From positions 1-12,473 of the forward strand of contig DKGG01000013.1 in the NCBI GenBank assembly GCA_002453155.1: a DNA stretch of 12,473 bases, given 5' to 3'. Positions 5,879-12,473 of this stretch are shown one piece after another (the first letter of the stretch is position 1; each line of letters starts with the position of its first letter). The stretch is from Bdellovibrionaceae bacterium UBA6776 (lineage in GTDB: Bacteria; Bdellovibrionota; Bdellovibrionia; Bdellovibrionales; UBA1609). Below the pieces are notes generated by a model, which saw nothing but the letters and a program-made list of their open reading frames with translations, had not been told where the DNA came from and searched no databases. A program made the translations under genes and the position numbers.

Positions 5879-6570
5879 GCGGAATGGCTTTGGCCACGCT
5901 TGTGATCTGGGTCTTTCTGGGTGTGGGAGCCATGGGACATATTCTCAAAGAAAAAATGAAACTTTCCAGTCATTGTGTTCATCGGGTCTTGCGGTTGCAA
6001 AACGACCTGAAGAAACCCTTGGTTCAAATTCTAAAACTCAATCCTCGCGCAAAAAGGCTACGCGTGCAGCAGGCTCAAACTCAAAAGCGCCTGGCGCGAG
6101 CGGTGGCCACCGGAAACGAAGCGCTGGCGGCGGTTCTTACCGCTCGGTTGATTTGGATTGCAAATCAACAACTTCTTCTTCGCGCCAAACAAGAAGGGCT
6201 TTTTTTGCAAGCGGGGCTTTTGCGGCAAGAATTTCATCATCAGTCGATTCCTGGATCCCGACAGGTTCAAAAATGGACACATTATCCCGACGAAAGCAAA
6301 ACTCTTGCTTTAACTGCTTATCCTCCCGGCTCTTTGAGTCCCAGTTACAAACCTTCCATGAATTTTTCGAACTTACAGAAGAAAAGTTATAAAATTTCAA
6401 AACAGATCTCTTTTGGATTTCTTCCCGAAAGATTTTTCTCTGGGCTACCAAAGTTTCTGAAATTGAACCGCTCCTGTACGGCCACTCTCAAAAAACAAGG
6501 AGAATTCCGTTGGACTCCCATTCTCAAAAAGGACAAAGCGTCCTGGAGGTTTTCTTATGGATCAGCATAG
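5839..6570 (+). CDS. third prepilin-like / TadG-like protein lacking Glu+5
   Basis: About 243 residues. I prefer the TTG at 5839 because it gives MEIPHSQKG-FVTLSG: a short basic leader ending in glycine (Gly9) and then a hydrophobic helix (about 10-33), the same plan as the two genes before it. Position +5 is Ser instead of Glu, as in some minor pseudopilins (GspK lacks Glu5) and unlike a standard TadE. The start lacks a Shine-Dalgarno; ATG 5884 is the alternative (228 residues, no leader). The body has a basic Gln/Arg/Ala/Leu-rich helical region (about 65-130) and a Ser/Pro/Lys-rich C-terminus. With the TTG it overlaps the previous gene by 40 bases and the next by 14. TadG-like is a position-based guess. 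Confidence 0.6.
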   Translation: MEIPHSQKGFVTLSGMALATLVIWVFLGVGAMGHILKEKMKLSSHCVHRVLRLQNDLKKPLVQILKLNPRAKRLRVQQAQTQKRLARAVATGNEALAAVLTARLIWIANQQLLLRAKQEGLFLQAGLLRQEFHHQSIPGSRQVQKWTHYPDESKTLALTAYPPGSLSPSYKPSMNFSNLQKKSYKISKQISFGFLPERFFSGLPKFLKLNRSCTATLKKQGEFRWTPILKKDKASWRFSYGSA

Positions 6571-7132
6571 TCAGTCTGCTCTTTCTCAGCTCCATGAAAA
6601 TCTACAAAACCTGGCTTCACGAAACCAACTCCTCAAGCGCCTCGAAAAGCGTTTGAGTGAACTTTTTCGAATCACCCCTCAGGAACTTCGCTATGTGGGA
6701 CTTGCGCTCTTGCTCGCAAGCATGGTTCTGGTGATTTTAAGGTGGACTTCCAGCCCCGAAACTCCCAGGGAAGCTCCCCCAATTGAGGTTTCTACATTTA
6801 TTCCTAAGGACCATGTGCTGATTCCCATTGTGCCCAAGAATTTTGAAACTCTGGACTCCATTCTTGGACCCTTCGGTCGTGCGGACCTTTATGTGGGCCG
6901 CAATCAGCCCTCCAGACAAGCTCTTGCCAGAAACGTGAAAATCCTCAGGGCGCCTAAAAATCCAAGTGTTTTCGCTGTATTGGTCCATCAAGACCGATCT
7001 CCAGAAATTTTGGAGGCCAATGAAAAGGGACTGTATGTGGTCGTTAAAAACAAAAGTGCCGATGGTACGCACTTTGAAGATAAGGCTTCTGCAAAGAAAA
7101 AATCTCGAATCATCTATACGGAGAATTTATGA
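6557..7132 (+). CDS. short CpaB/RcpC-like pilus assembly protein
   Basis: A 191-residue protein with a cytoplasmic N-terminal helical region (about 9-37, coiled-coil-like), one membrane span (about 46-61, YVGLALLLASMVLVIL), a short Pro-rich linker, then a periplasmic domain. In that domain the order IPKDHVLIPIVP (82-93), LGPFGRADLYVG (103-114), ARNVKILRAP (124-133), VFAVLVHQDRSPEILEA (138-154) and GLYVVVKN resembles the part of CpaB/RcpC where VPV, PGDRVDV, NVRVLAV and TPEEAEKLALA motifs occur. Known CpaB proteins act near the secretin in Tad pilus assembly. It is shorter than typical CpaB and lacks a clear SAF-type first domain. The ATG has GGAGG seven bases upstream and starts 14 bases inside the preceding gene. 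Confidence 0.6.
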   Translation: MDQHSQSALSQLHENLQNLASRNQLLKRLEKRLSELFRITPQELRYVGLALLLASMVLVILRWTSSPETPREAPPIEVSTFIPKDHVLIPIVPKNFETLDSILGPFGRADLYVGRNQPSRQALARNVKILRAPKNPSVFAVLVHQDRSPEILEANEKGLYVVVKNKSADGTHFEDKASAKKKSRIIYTENL

Positions 7133-8178
7133 AAAATTTCTTTCAAAAGCTCAATGCGCTGGTCCTGATCGGAAGCCTTTTCGCCCAAGCCACCTGGGCA
7201 CAAACCATCTTGCTCTTCCCCCCCGAAACGCCCGAGCACGAGATCCAGGCCGCCTTGATGTCTCAACCCGAAACCCTACGCCTGGAAGAGTGGACTTTTC
7301 TTCACCCCACCTCTCTTTTGGAATCCAACGATTTGATTCAGAAATTTTCAGTGGCCGAAAAAAAATTTTTAGACGGAGCGGGTAAAGACGAATTGCTGTT
7401 GTCTTACCAAGAAGTCCTATCACTTCAATCGAAAGCGAACTGGGGCAAACAGGAGCTCAAATTAATTTTGACTGCACATTTAAGAACCGTGCAGCTTACT
7501 GACAACTCTCTTCCCTCTTCGTTTCGAGAAAGTCATCTTCAACAAGCCGCCTTTCTCTCGGAATACACTCAACCCATAGAAAATTCCATTCCTCCCCCCC
7601 TGATTCGAGAAATGAATGAACTGAAAGCAACTTTGAAATGGCGGACCTACACGCCTCCCCAAAAAATCATCACGGATTTTCCCAAAGTTTTTTTTGCGGG
7701 TCAGGTGCGAAACACTTCTTTGGGATTTCGAGTTCCTCAAGAGCTGAATTCTACGGTACGACTTACATTTGCCAGCTCGAAATTTCATCCTCGCACCATT
7801 GAAGTGACTCCGGATCAAATTGAAAATTTAAAAATTTCGCCCACAGCCGTTGTCTCCGGAGACTGTAAATCTTTTCGGTCTTCTCTAGGCTCTATAAATG
7901 CAGAAGAAAATAAAGATTTCGAAATTTACCAACCCCTTTCCTGTCAGTCTAAGAATTTGCAATTGACTCAACAACCTAAGAAAGATGCCTTTAAAGAGTC
8001 TTTTCCTCCAATGGAAATTCCCTCCAACAAAAGTCACTGGAAGATGGAAAAGAAGCATTGGATTTGGCTGGGAGTTGGAGCCGTGGCAACGGCAATCTTA
8101 ATTTCCCAAATGAGGAAAAAAGACGAAACGGCCCCTCCGCCGGCATCCACGGTGGGTGGAGACTCCCAAGGATTTTAA
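7129..8178 (+). CDS. secreted protein with C-terminal membrane anchor, last gene of the pilin operon
   Basis: A 349-residue protein of unknown family. A Sec signal peptide (1-24, ending ATWA) is followed by a large periplasmic part, then one hydrophobic segment (about 311-329, WIWLGVGAVATAILISQM) with basic RKK after it and a Gly/Pro-rich tail. A region around 225-245 (SSKFHPRTIEVTP) has the look of a small beta-repeat of the PEGA type, but that is a weak resemblance. Two cysteines (in GDCKSF and LSCQS) could pair. It is not a secretin: there is no secretin-like C-terminal beta domain. The ATG overlaps the CpaB-like stop as ATGA, so it is coupled to the pilus genes and may be an envelope accessory of the same apparatus. 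The stop codon overlaps that of the convergent amidohydrolase. Confidence 0.7.
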   Translation: MKNFFQKLNALVLIGSLFAQATWAQTILLFPPETPEHEIQAALMSQPETLRLEEWTFLHPTSLLESNDLIQKFSVAEKKFLDGAGKDELLLSYQEVLSLQSKANWGKQELKLILTAHLRTVQLTDNSLPSSFRESHLQQAAFLSEYTQPIENSIPPPLIREMNELKATLKWRTYTPPQKIITDFPKVFFAGQVRNTSLGFRVPQELNSTVRLTFASSKFHPRTIEVTPDQIENLKISPTAVVSGDCKSFRSSLGSINAEENKDFEIYQPLSCQSKNLQLTQQPKKDAFKESFPPMEIPSNKSHWKMEKKHWIWLGVGAVATAILISQMRKKDETAPPPASTVGGDSQGF

Positions 8179-9431
8179 ATAGGTTCTCCAGCAAAATGAA
8201 GCGTTTTGACCTGACCATTCTCGAACTCTGTAAATGTATTGGCCGGCCAAGACCGGTCCGGATGGCTCAAGTAGGATTGAAAATTTCCAAGCAAGCGGGG
8301 AAGTCCATTTTGTTGGGCATCTTCGAGGGCCTGCTGAATCCGAAAAATCCCAGGAGTTGAGAGTGGCGAATCACTTCCGAAATAAAAAGGCACCTCGGCC
8401 TCTTGAAGCTTTCTCCAAGGAAATATTCTTTTCTTGAGATTTGCGGAAAGCTTTTGATCCAACCACTTTTGGTCGTCCAACCAGTGTCCGGGCTGCATAT
8501 GACAAGTCACTTTGAGATCTTTCAGGTCCCTGACATTTTTCTCATCCATAAGTTCCACGTGCTCCAGATGAAGAACCCCGTGAAGTCCCCGCTCTGCCAA
8601 ATTTCGAAGGGCCCGACAGGAACGATCTACAGCCGCATCTCCGATGGTGTGGATCGCAACCTCAAGACCTTCTTTCCAGCAATCAGAAATCATTTGCGCC
8701 AATTCTTCCTCAGAATAAAAGAGGGTTCCCTTCCCTGATCCACTCAAATAATCTTCGCTCAATGCTGCAGTTTCTGAGCCCAAAGATCCGTCCAGAAAAA
8801 TTTTAACTCCACACAGCCGTATCAACGATCCTTGAGAGATTTGGCCTTTTATGGATTTTGCCAACTGGATCTTTTCGTTGTGATTTAAAGACTCATCAAA
8901 CACAAAGGCTTCCACGGCCAACTTTAAAAGACCCGAGTCTTCCAAATGCTTTGCCGCCATAAACTGAGATTCTTTCATATGAACATCGCGAATGTGAGTG
9001 ATCCCCGATTCATGAAAGATCTTTTGGGCCTTCATCAATTGACGAAGAATGACAGACGAGGATTTTTCGGGAATGGATTTTAAAACCCGATCTCGATCCT
9101 TCTCTTTAAGTACGCCCGTTTTTGCAATGGCGTCCTTTGAAATTCCAGAAAGTTCAAGAGCTTTGGAGTTGACCCACAAGCTGTGACCATCGGATTTCGA
9201 CAGGGCCACCGGCCGCTCTTTGCACCATTGATCCAAAAGCTCAATGGAACATTCTGCTTCAAAGGGGACGCTCCACCCGTACCCGAAAATCCAATTTCCC
9301 TCTGGCAGAGAAAGATTCAAAATCTCGTTGGGATTTGAGAGAGCGGAAAGAGACAACCTTTCGGCAAAGTCTCCGGTCGCAAGCCAATGCACATGGCTGT
9401 CATAACAATTGTCGATGCGAAATGAGTTCAA
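8175..9431 (-). CDS. YtcJ-type amidohydrolase, catalytic core only
   Basis: A 418-residue metal-dependent hydrolase of the amidohydrolase superfamily (Amidohydro_3/YtcJ group). Motifs: DSHVHW (11-16, metal ligands His13 and His15), GYGW (50-53), SDGHSLWVNSKAL (80-92), KIFLDGSLGSETAAL (210-224), AIHTIGDAAVDR (259-270), HLEHVELM (288-295) and GSDSPLSTPG (352-361, catalytic Asp354). Substrate unknown; relatives hydrolyse amide or imide bonds. Relatives are about 530 residues and carry beta-sandwich strands before the HxH motif and after the barrel. Here the protein begins only ten residues before HxH and lacks the usual ADLVVLD end. The start is TTG, supported by AGAGGA upstream; no in-frame ATG lies nearby. 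No signal peptide, so probably cytoplasmic. Confidence 0.87.
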   Translation of the reverse strand: MNSFRIDNCYDSHVHWLATGDFAERLSLSALSNPNEILNLSLPEGNWIFGYGWSVPFEAECSIELLDQWCKERPVALSKSDGHSLWVNSKALELSGISKDAIAKTGVLKEKDRDRVLKSIPEKSSSVILRQLMKAQKIFHESGITHIRDVHMKESQFMAAKHLEDSGLLKLAVEAFVFDESLNHNEKIQLAKSIKGQISQGSLIRLCGVKIFLDGSLGSETAALSEDYLSGSGKGTLFYSEEELAQMISDCWKEGLEVAIHTIGDAAVDRSCRALRNLAERGLHGVLHLEHVELMDEKNVRDLKDLKVTCHMQPGHWLDDQKWLDQKLSANLKKRIFPWRKLQEAEVPFYFGSDSPLSTPGIFRIQQALEDAQQNGLPRLLGNFQSYLSHPDRSWPANTFTEFENGQVKTLHFAGEPI

Positions 9432-9452
9432 GGCCTTTCCTCTCTTTCAAAC

Positions 9453-9475
9453 TTTGGCCATCGTACATGGCCAAA
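9453..9475. repeat. perfect 9-bp inverted repeat between the Met-rich protein and amidohydrolase genes
   Basis: TTTGGCCAT and ATGGCCAAA are exact reverse complements with a 5-base gap. It lies 24 bases after the stop of the Met/Gly-rich protein gene and about 20 bases before the amidohydrolase start, both on the minus strand. The minus-strand continuation is GTTTGAAAG, so there is no real U run; as a terminator it would be weak. It has the same TTTG...CAAA end polarity as the repeat at 5153-5177. Confidence 0.55.
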
Positions 9476-9499
9476 AAGAATTTGGAAAGTCTGTGAAGA

Positions 9500-10999
9500 T
9501 TAGCGTCCAGTCACCACACCACTTCCGAAGAAGGTGGTGCCGCCATGAGTTGTGCCTTGAAAGCTTCCACTAAATCCGTTCGGTCCCATCATCACTGGCG
9601 CGGGAGCTGCTGGGTAAGGATTATAAGGCATTGTGGGATTTCCCAACTGAGTGTTGATGGAATTGATCTGGTTGTTCAAAAGTAAATATTGGTAAGGATT
9701 GCTTCCTGCTTGGTAGGGCAAAACTGCAGGGGGCATTCCCGTTTGATTGAAGAACGGACCCTGTTGAGGAATGGGTGTTCCGCCCCAAGGGCCTTGGCCC
9801 CCCATAAACGGAGCAACACCGGGAGCGCCATTCATGCCTCCGTACATTCCACCATTCATTCCGCCCATGCCAAACATATTTTGTCCCAACATCGGCATTC
9901 CCATTCCATTCATTCCAGGAGCGCCACAACCGAAGGCTCCCATTCCCATGGCTCCAGGAACGGCGCCATACATGCCATTGTTGATGCCCATGTAGCCGGG
10001 CATCATTGAAGGATAAGGCTGTTGTGCGTGGCCCATAAAGTATGGGTACCGGCCCATCATAGAGCAACCTGCGTAACCCGGGTGATAACCCAACTGAGCA
10101 CAGGTATCCACATTGTATTTGTTCATTTGAATCATGGCACGACGATTGGCTTTTTGATTTTGCCAATTGAGGAAAGCAGGAATTCCAACTTGAATTCCCA
10201 TGGACAAAAGATTCATCCAAGTGCTTCCGGACTCACCCGCTGTTTTCTTTTTCTTGTAGCAGTTTCCATCGGGACATCCGCCTTCGGTGTCGGAATCACC
10301 ACCACCATACTCGAAATCTTCAAGCTTGGTCTTTGCCACTTCCAAATTTTTCTCGATGTTGCGGCGTTTGTCATAAAGGCGCATGTAACTTCCTAGTGCT
10401 GACACACAGGCCGATGCATAAGAGGAACTTCGCGGCTTAATGGCGTACTCAGAAGTTTCACGACAAATATTTGTATTTACTCGCCCATCATCTTGCACGT
10501 TGCGTCCCCACACCACAGAGGCTTCATCATCACATCCAGGAGAAGCGGTTTGCGCGGCATTTTGAGGCGTGTTGTTCGGATCTGCGGCCTGACGTTGAGC
10601 ATTGTCTTGAGGAACATCTGAACCGGTGCTTCCCGCAGATGGAGCATTGGCTTTTGCCGCATAGCAATCGTTGCGAAAGTCCGCCGCATTTCCCTTAAGA
10701 CGAATGTGATCGATCACTCGGGTGGATAGTGAAGGCTGCAATCGGCCATCAATTTTACCTTGAAGCTTATCCAACTCTTTATCAATCTTGGCCAATTTTC
10801 TTTGCTCGGCTTTGACTGCGCCTTTTAATTTGCTCTCATATTTTTGTTTGCGATCTTCTTCATCCTCTTTTTCATAAGCCCCTTGTGCAGGCTGCATGTT
10901 CCAAGGGCAAGCCATCATTGGATTGTTCATCATGGGCATGAACGCACGCGCCTGCTGAATGAAGATCAAAGAGAACAATATAAAAATTAGTCTTTTCAT
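9500..10999 (-). CDS. secreted Met/Gly/Pro-rich low-complexity protein
   Basis: A 499-residue exported protein that I do not recognise. Sec signal peptide at 1-19 (KRLIFILFSLIFIQQARA, cut before Phe20). Then a short Met-rich segment, a charged coiled-coil-like helix (41-85), an Ala/Gln/Asn/Pro linker (about 115-155), a Cys-containing globular part (about 156-250) with a second charged helix (about 205-230) and CPDGNC (242-247) followed by four lysines, a hydrophobic patch (about 260-279), and a long tail (about 305-499) dominated by Met, Gly, Pro, Asn and Tyr, with GM/NGM/GGM repeats at 341-390. Ten cysteines in all. Met-rich exported tails can bind copper or form extended surface material; neither is shown. 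The ATG has AGG about eleven bases upstream, and the gene is divergent from the kinase gene. Confidence 0.85.
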   Translation of the reverse strand: MKRLIFILFSLIFIQQARAFMPMMNNPMMACPWNMQPAQGAYEKEDEEDRKQKYESKLKGAVKAEQRKLAKIDKELDKLQGKIDGRLQPSLSTRVIDHIRLKGNAADFRNDCYAAKANAPSAGSTGSDVPQDNAQRQAADPNNTPQNAAQTASPGCDDEASVVWGRNVQDDGRVNTNICRETSEYAIKPRSSSYASACVSALGSYMRLYDKRRNIEKNLEVAKTKLEDFEYGGGDSDTEGGCPDGNCYKKKKTAGESGSTWMNLLSMGIQVGIPAFLNWQNQKANRRAMIQMNKYNVDTCAQLGYHPGYAGCSMMGRYPYFMGHAQQPYPSMMPGYMGINNGMYGAVPGAMGMGAFGCGAPGMNGMGMPMLGQNMFGMGGMNGGMYGGMNGAPGVAPFMGGQGPWGGTPIPQQGPFFNQTGMPPAVLPYQAGSNPYQYLLLNNQINSINTQLGNPTMPYNPYPAAPAPVMMGPNGFSGSFQGTTHGGTTFFGSGVVTGR

Positions 11000-11163
11000 A
11001 AATAAAAACCTCGTCTCAAGTCCTTTTCGAGAAGATTGATGGGCAACTTAAAGATGTCGCCTCACATTTAGACAAAGGACTGCCTCCAGCTGGCAAAAGG
11101 TCTAAGGTCTCTCGATTCGAAACATCTTGTAGACGAATCTGCATCACGCAGCTAGACTCGACC

Positions 11164-12258
11164 ATGATGAAACACAATTTGCTATGCGTAGATGATGAGC
11201 CCGATAACGTAGACGCCCTGGAACGGCTGTTTCGAAAAAAGTATAAAGTTTTTAAGGCCACCTCAGGCGCATCCGCATTAGAAATTTTAGAAAAAGAGAA
11301 CATCTCTTTGATCATCAGCGATCAGCGCATGCCTCAGATGACGGGTGTGGAATTTCTAGCAAAGTCCATAGAGATTCAGCCCGATGCCATTCGCATTCTT
11401 CTGACTGGTTACACGGATTTGGACTCAGTCATTGCTGCGATCAACTCTGGGCAAATTTATCGATATGTCACCAAGCCATGGGATCCGGTGGATTTGACCA
11501 ATGCCGTAGACAAAGCCCTTGAGCGCTTGGAGCTTTCCATAGAACTCAAAGAAAAGAACGCAGCTCTTCACAAAGCTTTGGCAGAACTTCAAACTTTGGA
11601 TCGCTCGAAAGATGAGTTCATGATTCTGATCAATCATGAATTGAAAACCCCTTTGACCGTGATTTTAAGCTATCTGGAGTTGTTGAAAGAAAGTTCCCCC
11701 ACCGAAGAACAAGCGAAATATTTGAAGCGAGTGGGAGAGGCCTCTGAGCGTCTTCAAAAATTGATTCAAGATTCTTTGGAATTGGTTTCCGCAGAAACAG
11801 GAACATTGAAGAAAAACATCACACCTTTTTTAATTGATGAGGCCATTGAACAGATTTTGATTTCGTTTTCAGAGGCTTTGAATAAGAAGGGAATGAAGAT
11901 CAAAAAGGATCTTTCTCCGTTGGTGGTTCGATCTGACTCGAAATTGATTTCTGGTGTGCTTCAAAGATTGATTGAAAATGCGATTCAGTTTGGAAATCCT
12001 GATTCCACACTGTTGATTTCTGCAAAAACGCGAGAAACCGAAACAGTGGTTAAAATTGTCAACGAAGGACCCGATCTTTCTGCGGAAGTGATTGATCGAA
12101 TCATGAAGCCTTTTAATTTAAATGAAAATGCTCTTCACCACTCTAAAGGTTCCGGCCTTGGCTTAAGTGTCAGTCAGGCCATATTAAAAAACTTAGGCTC
12201 TGAACTGAACCTGACCTCTGACCGAGGAAAAGTCGAAGTTTCGTTTGTCCTAGGTTGA
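11164..12258 (+). CDS. response regulator-histidine kinase hybrid
   Basis: A 364-residue cytoplasmic signalling protein with no membrane segment. An N-terminal receiver (about 4-120) has acidic Asp10/Asp11, phospho-acceptor Asp53 in ISDQRMP, Thr81 and Lys104 (KPW), closely like RpfG/hydrogenase-regulator type receivers. A helical linker (120-148) leads to a HisKA domain with H box INHELKTPL (His158) and a HATPase_c domain: N box RLIENAIQFGN (268-278), G1-like VNEGPD (299-304) and G2 GSGLGL (329-334). The G1 motif departs from DxGxG (Asn300 and Asp304), a change seen in some kinases. Input probably comes by phosphorylation of the receiver. There is no DNA-binding domain. The start is ATG ATG with no clear Shine-Dalgarno. 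It is divergent from the Met-rich protein gene; its partner is not in the window. Confidence 0.93.
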   Translation: MMKHNLLCVDDEPDNVDALERLFRKKYKVFKATSGASALEILEKENISLIISDQRMPQMTGVEFLAKSIEIQPDAIRILLTGYTDLDSVIAAINSGQIYRYVTKPWDPVDLTNAVDKALERLELSIELKEKNAALHKALAELQTLDRSKDEFMILINHELKTPLTVILSYLELLKESSPTEEQAKYLKRVGEASERLQKLIQDSLELVSAETGTLKKNITPFLIDEAIEQILISFSEALNKKGMKIKKDLSPLVVRSDSKLISGVLQRLIENAIQFGNPDSTLLISAKTRETETVVKIVNEGPDLSAEVIDRIMKPFNLNENALHHSKGSGLGLSVSQAILKNLGSELNLTSDRGKVEVSFVLG

Positions 12259-12281
12259 GGTTCTTGAGGTTCTTGAGGTTC
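12257..12281 (+). repeat. 9-bp direct repeat, 2.8 copies, at the kinase stop codon
   Basis: GAGGTTCTT occurs twice in full and then as GAGGTTC, starting inside the TGA stop of the kinase gene, which donates the first GA. An AGGTT at 12252-12256 just before looks like a further partial unit. Probably a slippage-prone microrepeat of variable copy number; no function is visible. Confidence 0.7.
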
Positions 12282-12382
12282 GCTCGCCTATTTTATTCAG
12301 CAATTTTGAAACTCTCTCTCTATTCCCTCTAGACACCTTACGTCTTTACGAAGCAAAAAAGCGTGTCCCAAATAAAGGGGCC

Positions 12383-12428
12383 GGTCTCCTTAGCGTCTAC
12401 TAAACGTTGCGGCGGAGATTAATTTTTT
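12383..12428 (+). terminator. weak terminator-like structure after the kinase gene
   Basis: GGTCTCC (12383-12389) can pair with GGAGATT (12414-12420; five Watson-Crick and two G-U pairs) across a 24-base loop, and AATTTTTT follows. The large loop makes this tentative. It lies 125 bases after the kinase stop. The rest of 12259-12473 shows no gene; a TTGACG/TACTTT pair near the end is too weak to call a promoter. Confidence 0.25.
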
Positions 12429-12473
12429 AGAAATTATGTTTGACGTTATTTTTTTTCGATTACTTTCAAGTGA

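Noticed and set aside
9621..10220. 199-residue frame on the minus strand and several plus-strand frames in the Met-rich gene
   Set aside because: Low-complexity repeats of the real gene read in other frames give His/Ser/Trp-rich or Pro/Ile-rich translations with no signal peptide or ribosome binding site.
11001..11163. In-frame open extension upstream of the kinase ATG (about 54 codons)
   Set aside because: It contains no ATG, GTG or TTG in frame, and the receiver domain is complete from 11164. An open frame of this length is not unlikely by chance.
1..12473. CRISPR array, insertion sequence, integrase or toxin-antitoxin pair
   Set aside because: No regularly spaced repeats, transposase or recombinase motifs, or paired small toxin/antitoxin genes were seen.

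Overview
The window is about 12.5 kb of compact bacterial chromosome with moderate GC content. Genes are tightly packed, divergent and convergent pairs alternate, and many products are exported. The gene content fits a Gram-negative bacterium, with a lipoprotein transglycosylase, a Tad/Flp-type pilin set and a CpaB-like protein. The style of the proteins resembles Bdellovibrionota (Bdellovibrio-like predators), but that placement is inference, since there is no rRNA or other taxonomic marker here.

Layout, left to right. The left edge (1-126, minus) holds the 5' half of a tRNA-Leu(UAG), cut by the window edge, and directly upstream of it a decayed tandem copy carrying a 22-bp perfect palindrome. 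Then come gcvH and gcvT (minus), two parts of the glycine cleavage system. gcvP does not follow gcvH directly. A divergent plus-strand gene encodes a large lipoprotein with a C-terminal lytic transglycosylase domain, and its stop codon overlaps that of folD (minus). GcvT/GcvH and FolD are linked through 5,10-methylene-tetrahydrofolate. A small basic protein of unknown function (plus) is divergent from folD.

The most distinctive region is 5257-8178 (plus): five overlapping genes encoding an Flp-type pilin, a TadE-like prepilin, a third protein with a prepilin-like N-terminus lacking Glu+5, a short CpaB/RcpC-like membrane protein, and a secreted protein with a C-terminal membrane anchor. No secretin, ATPase, TadB/C or prepilin peptidase gene is in the window, so this looks like a satellite module of a Tad-like surface or secretion apparatus. 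The pilin Shine-Dalgarno lies inside a perfect inverted repeat, and a second perfect inverted repeat lies about 80 bp upstream.

The right part holds an amidohydrolase of the YtcJ type that lacks the usual beta-sandwich segments (minus), a secreted 499-residue Met/Gly/Pro-rich protein (minus), and a divergent response regulator-histidine kinase hybrid (plus). The last 215 bases contain a short 9-bp tandem repeat, a weak terminator-like structure and no recognisable gene.
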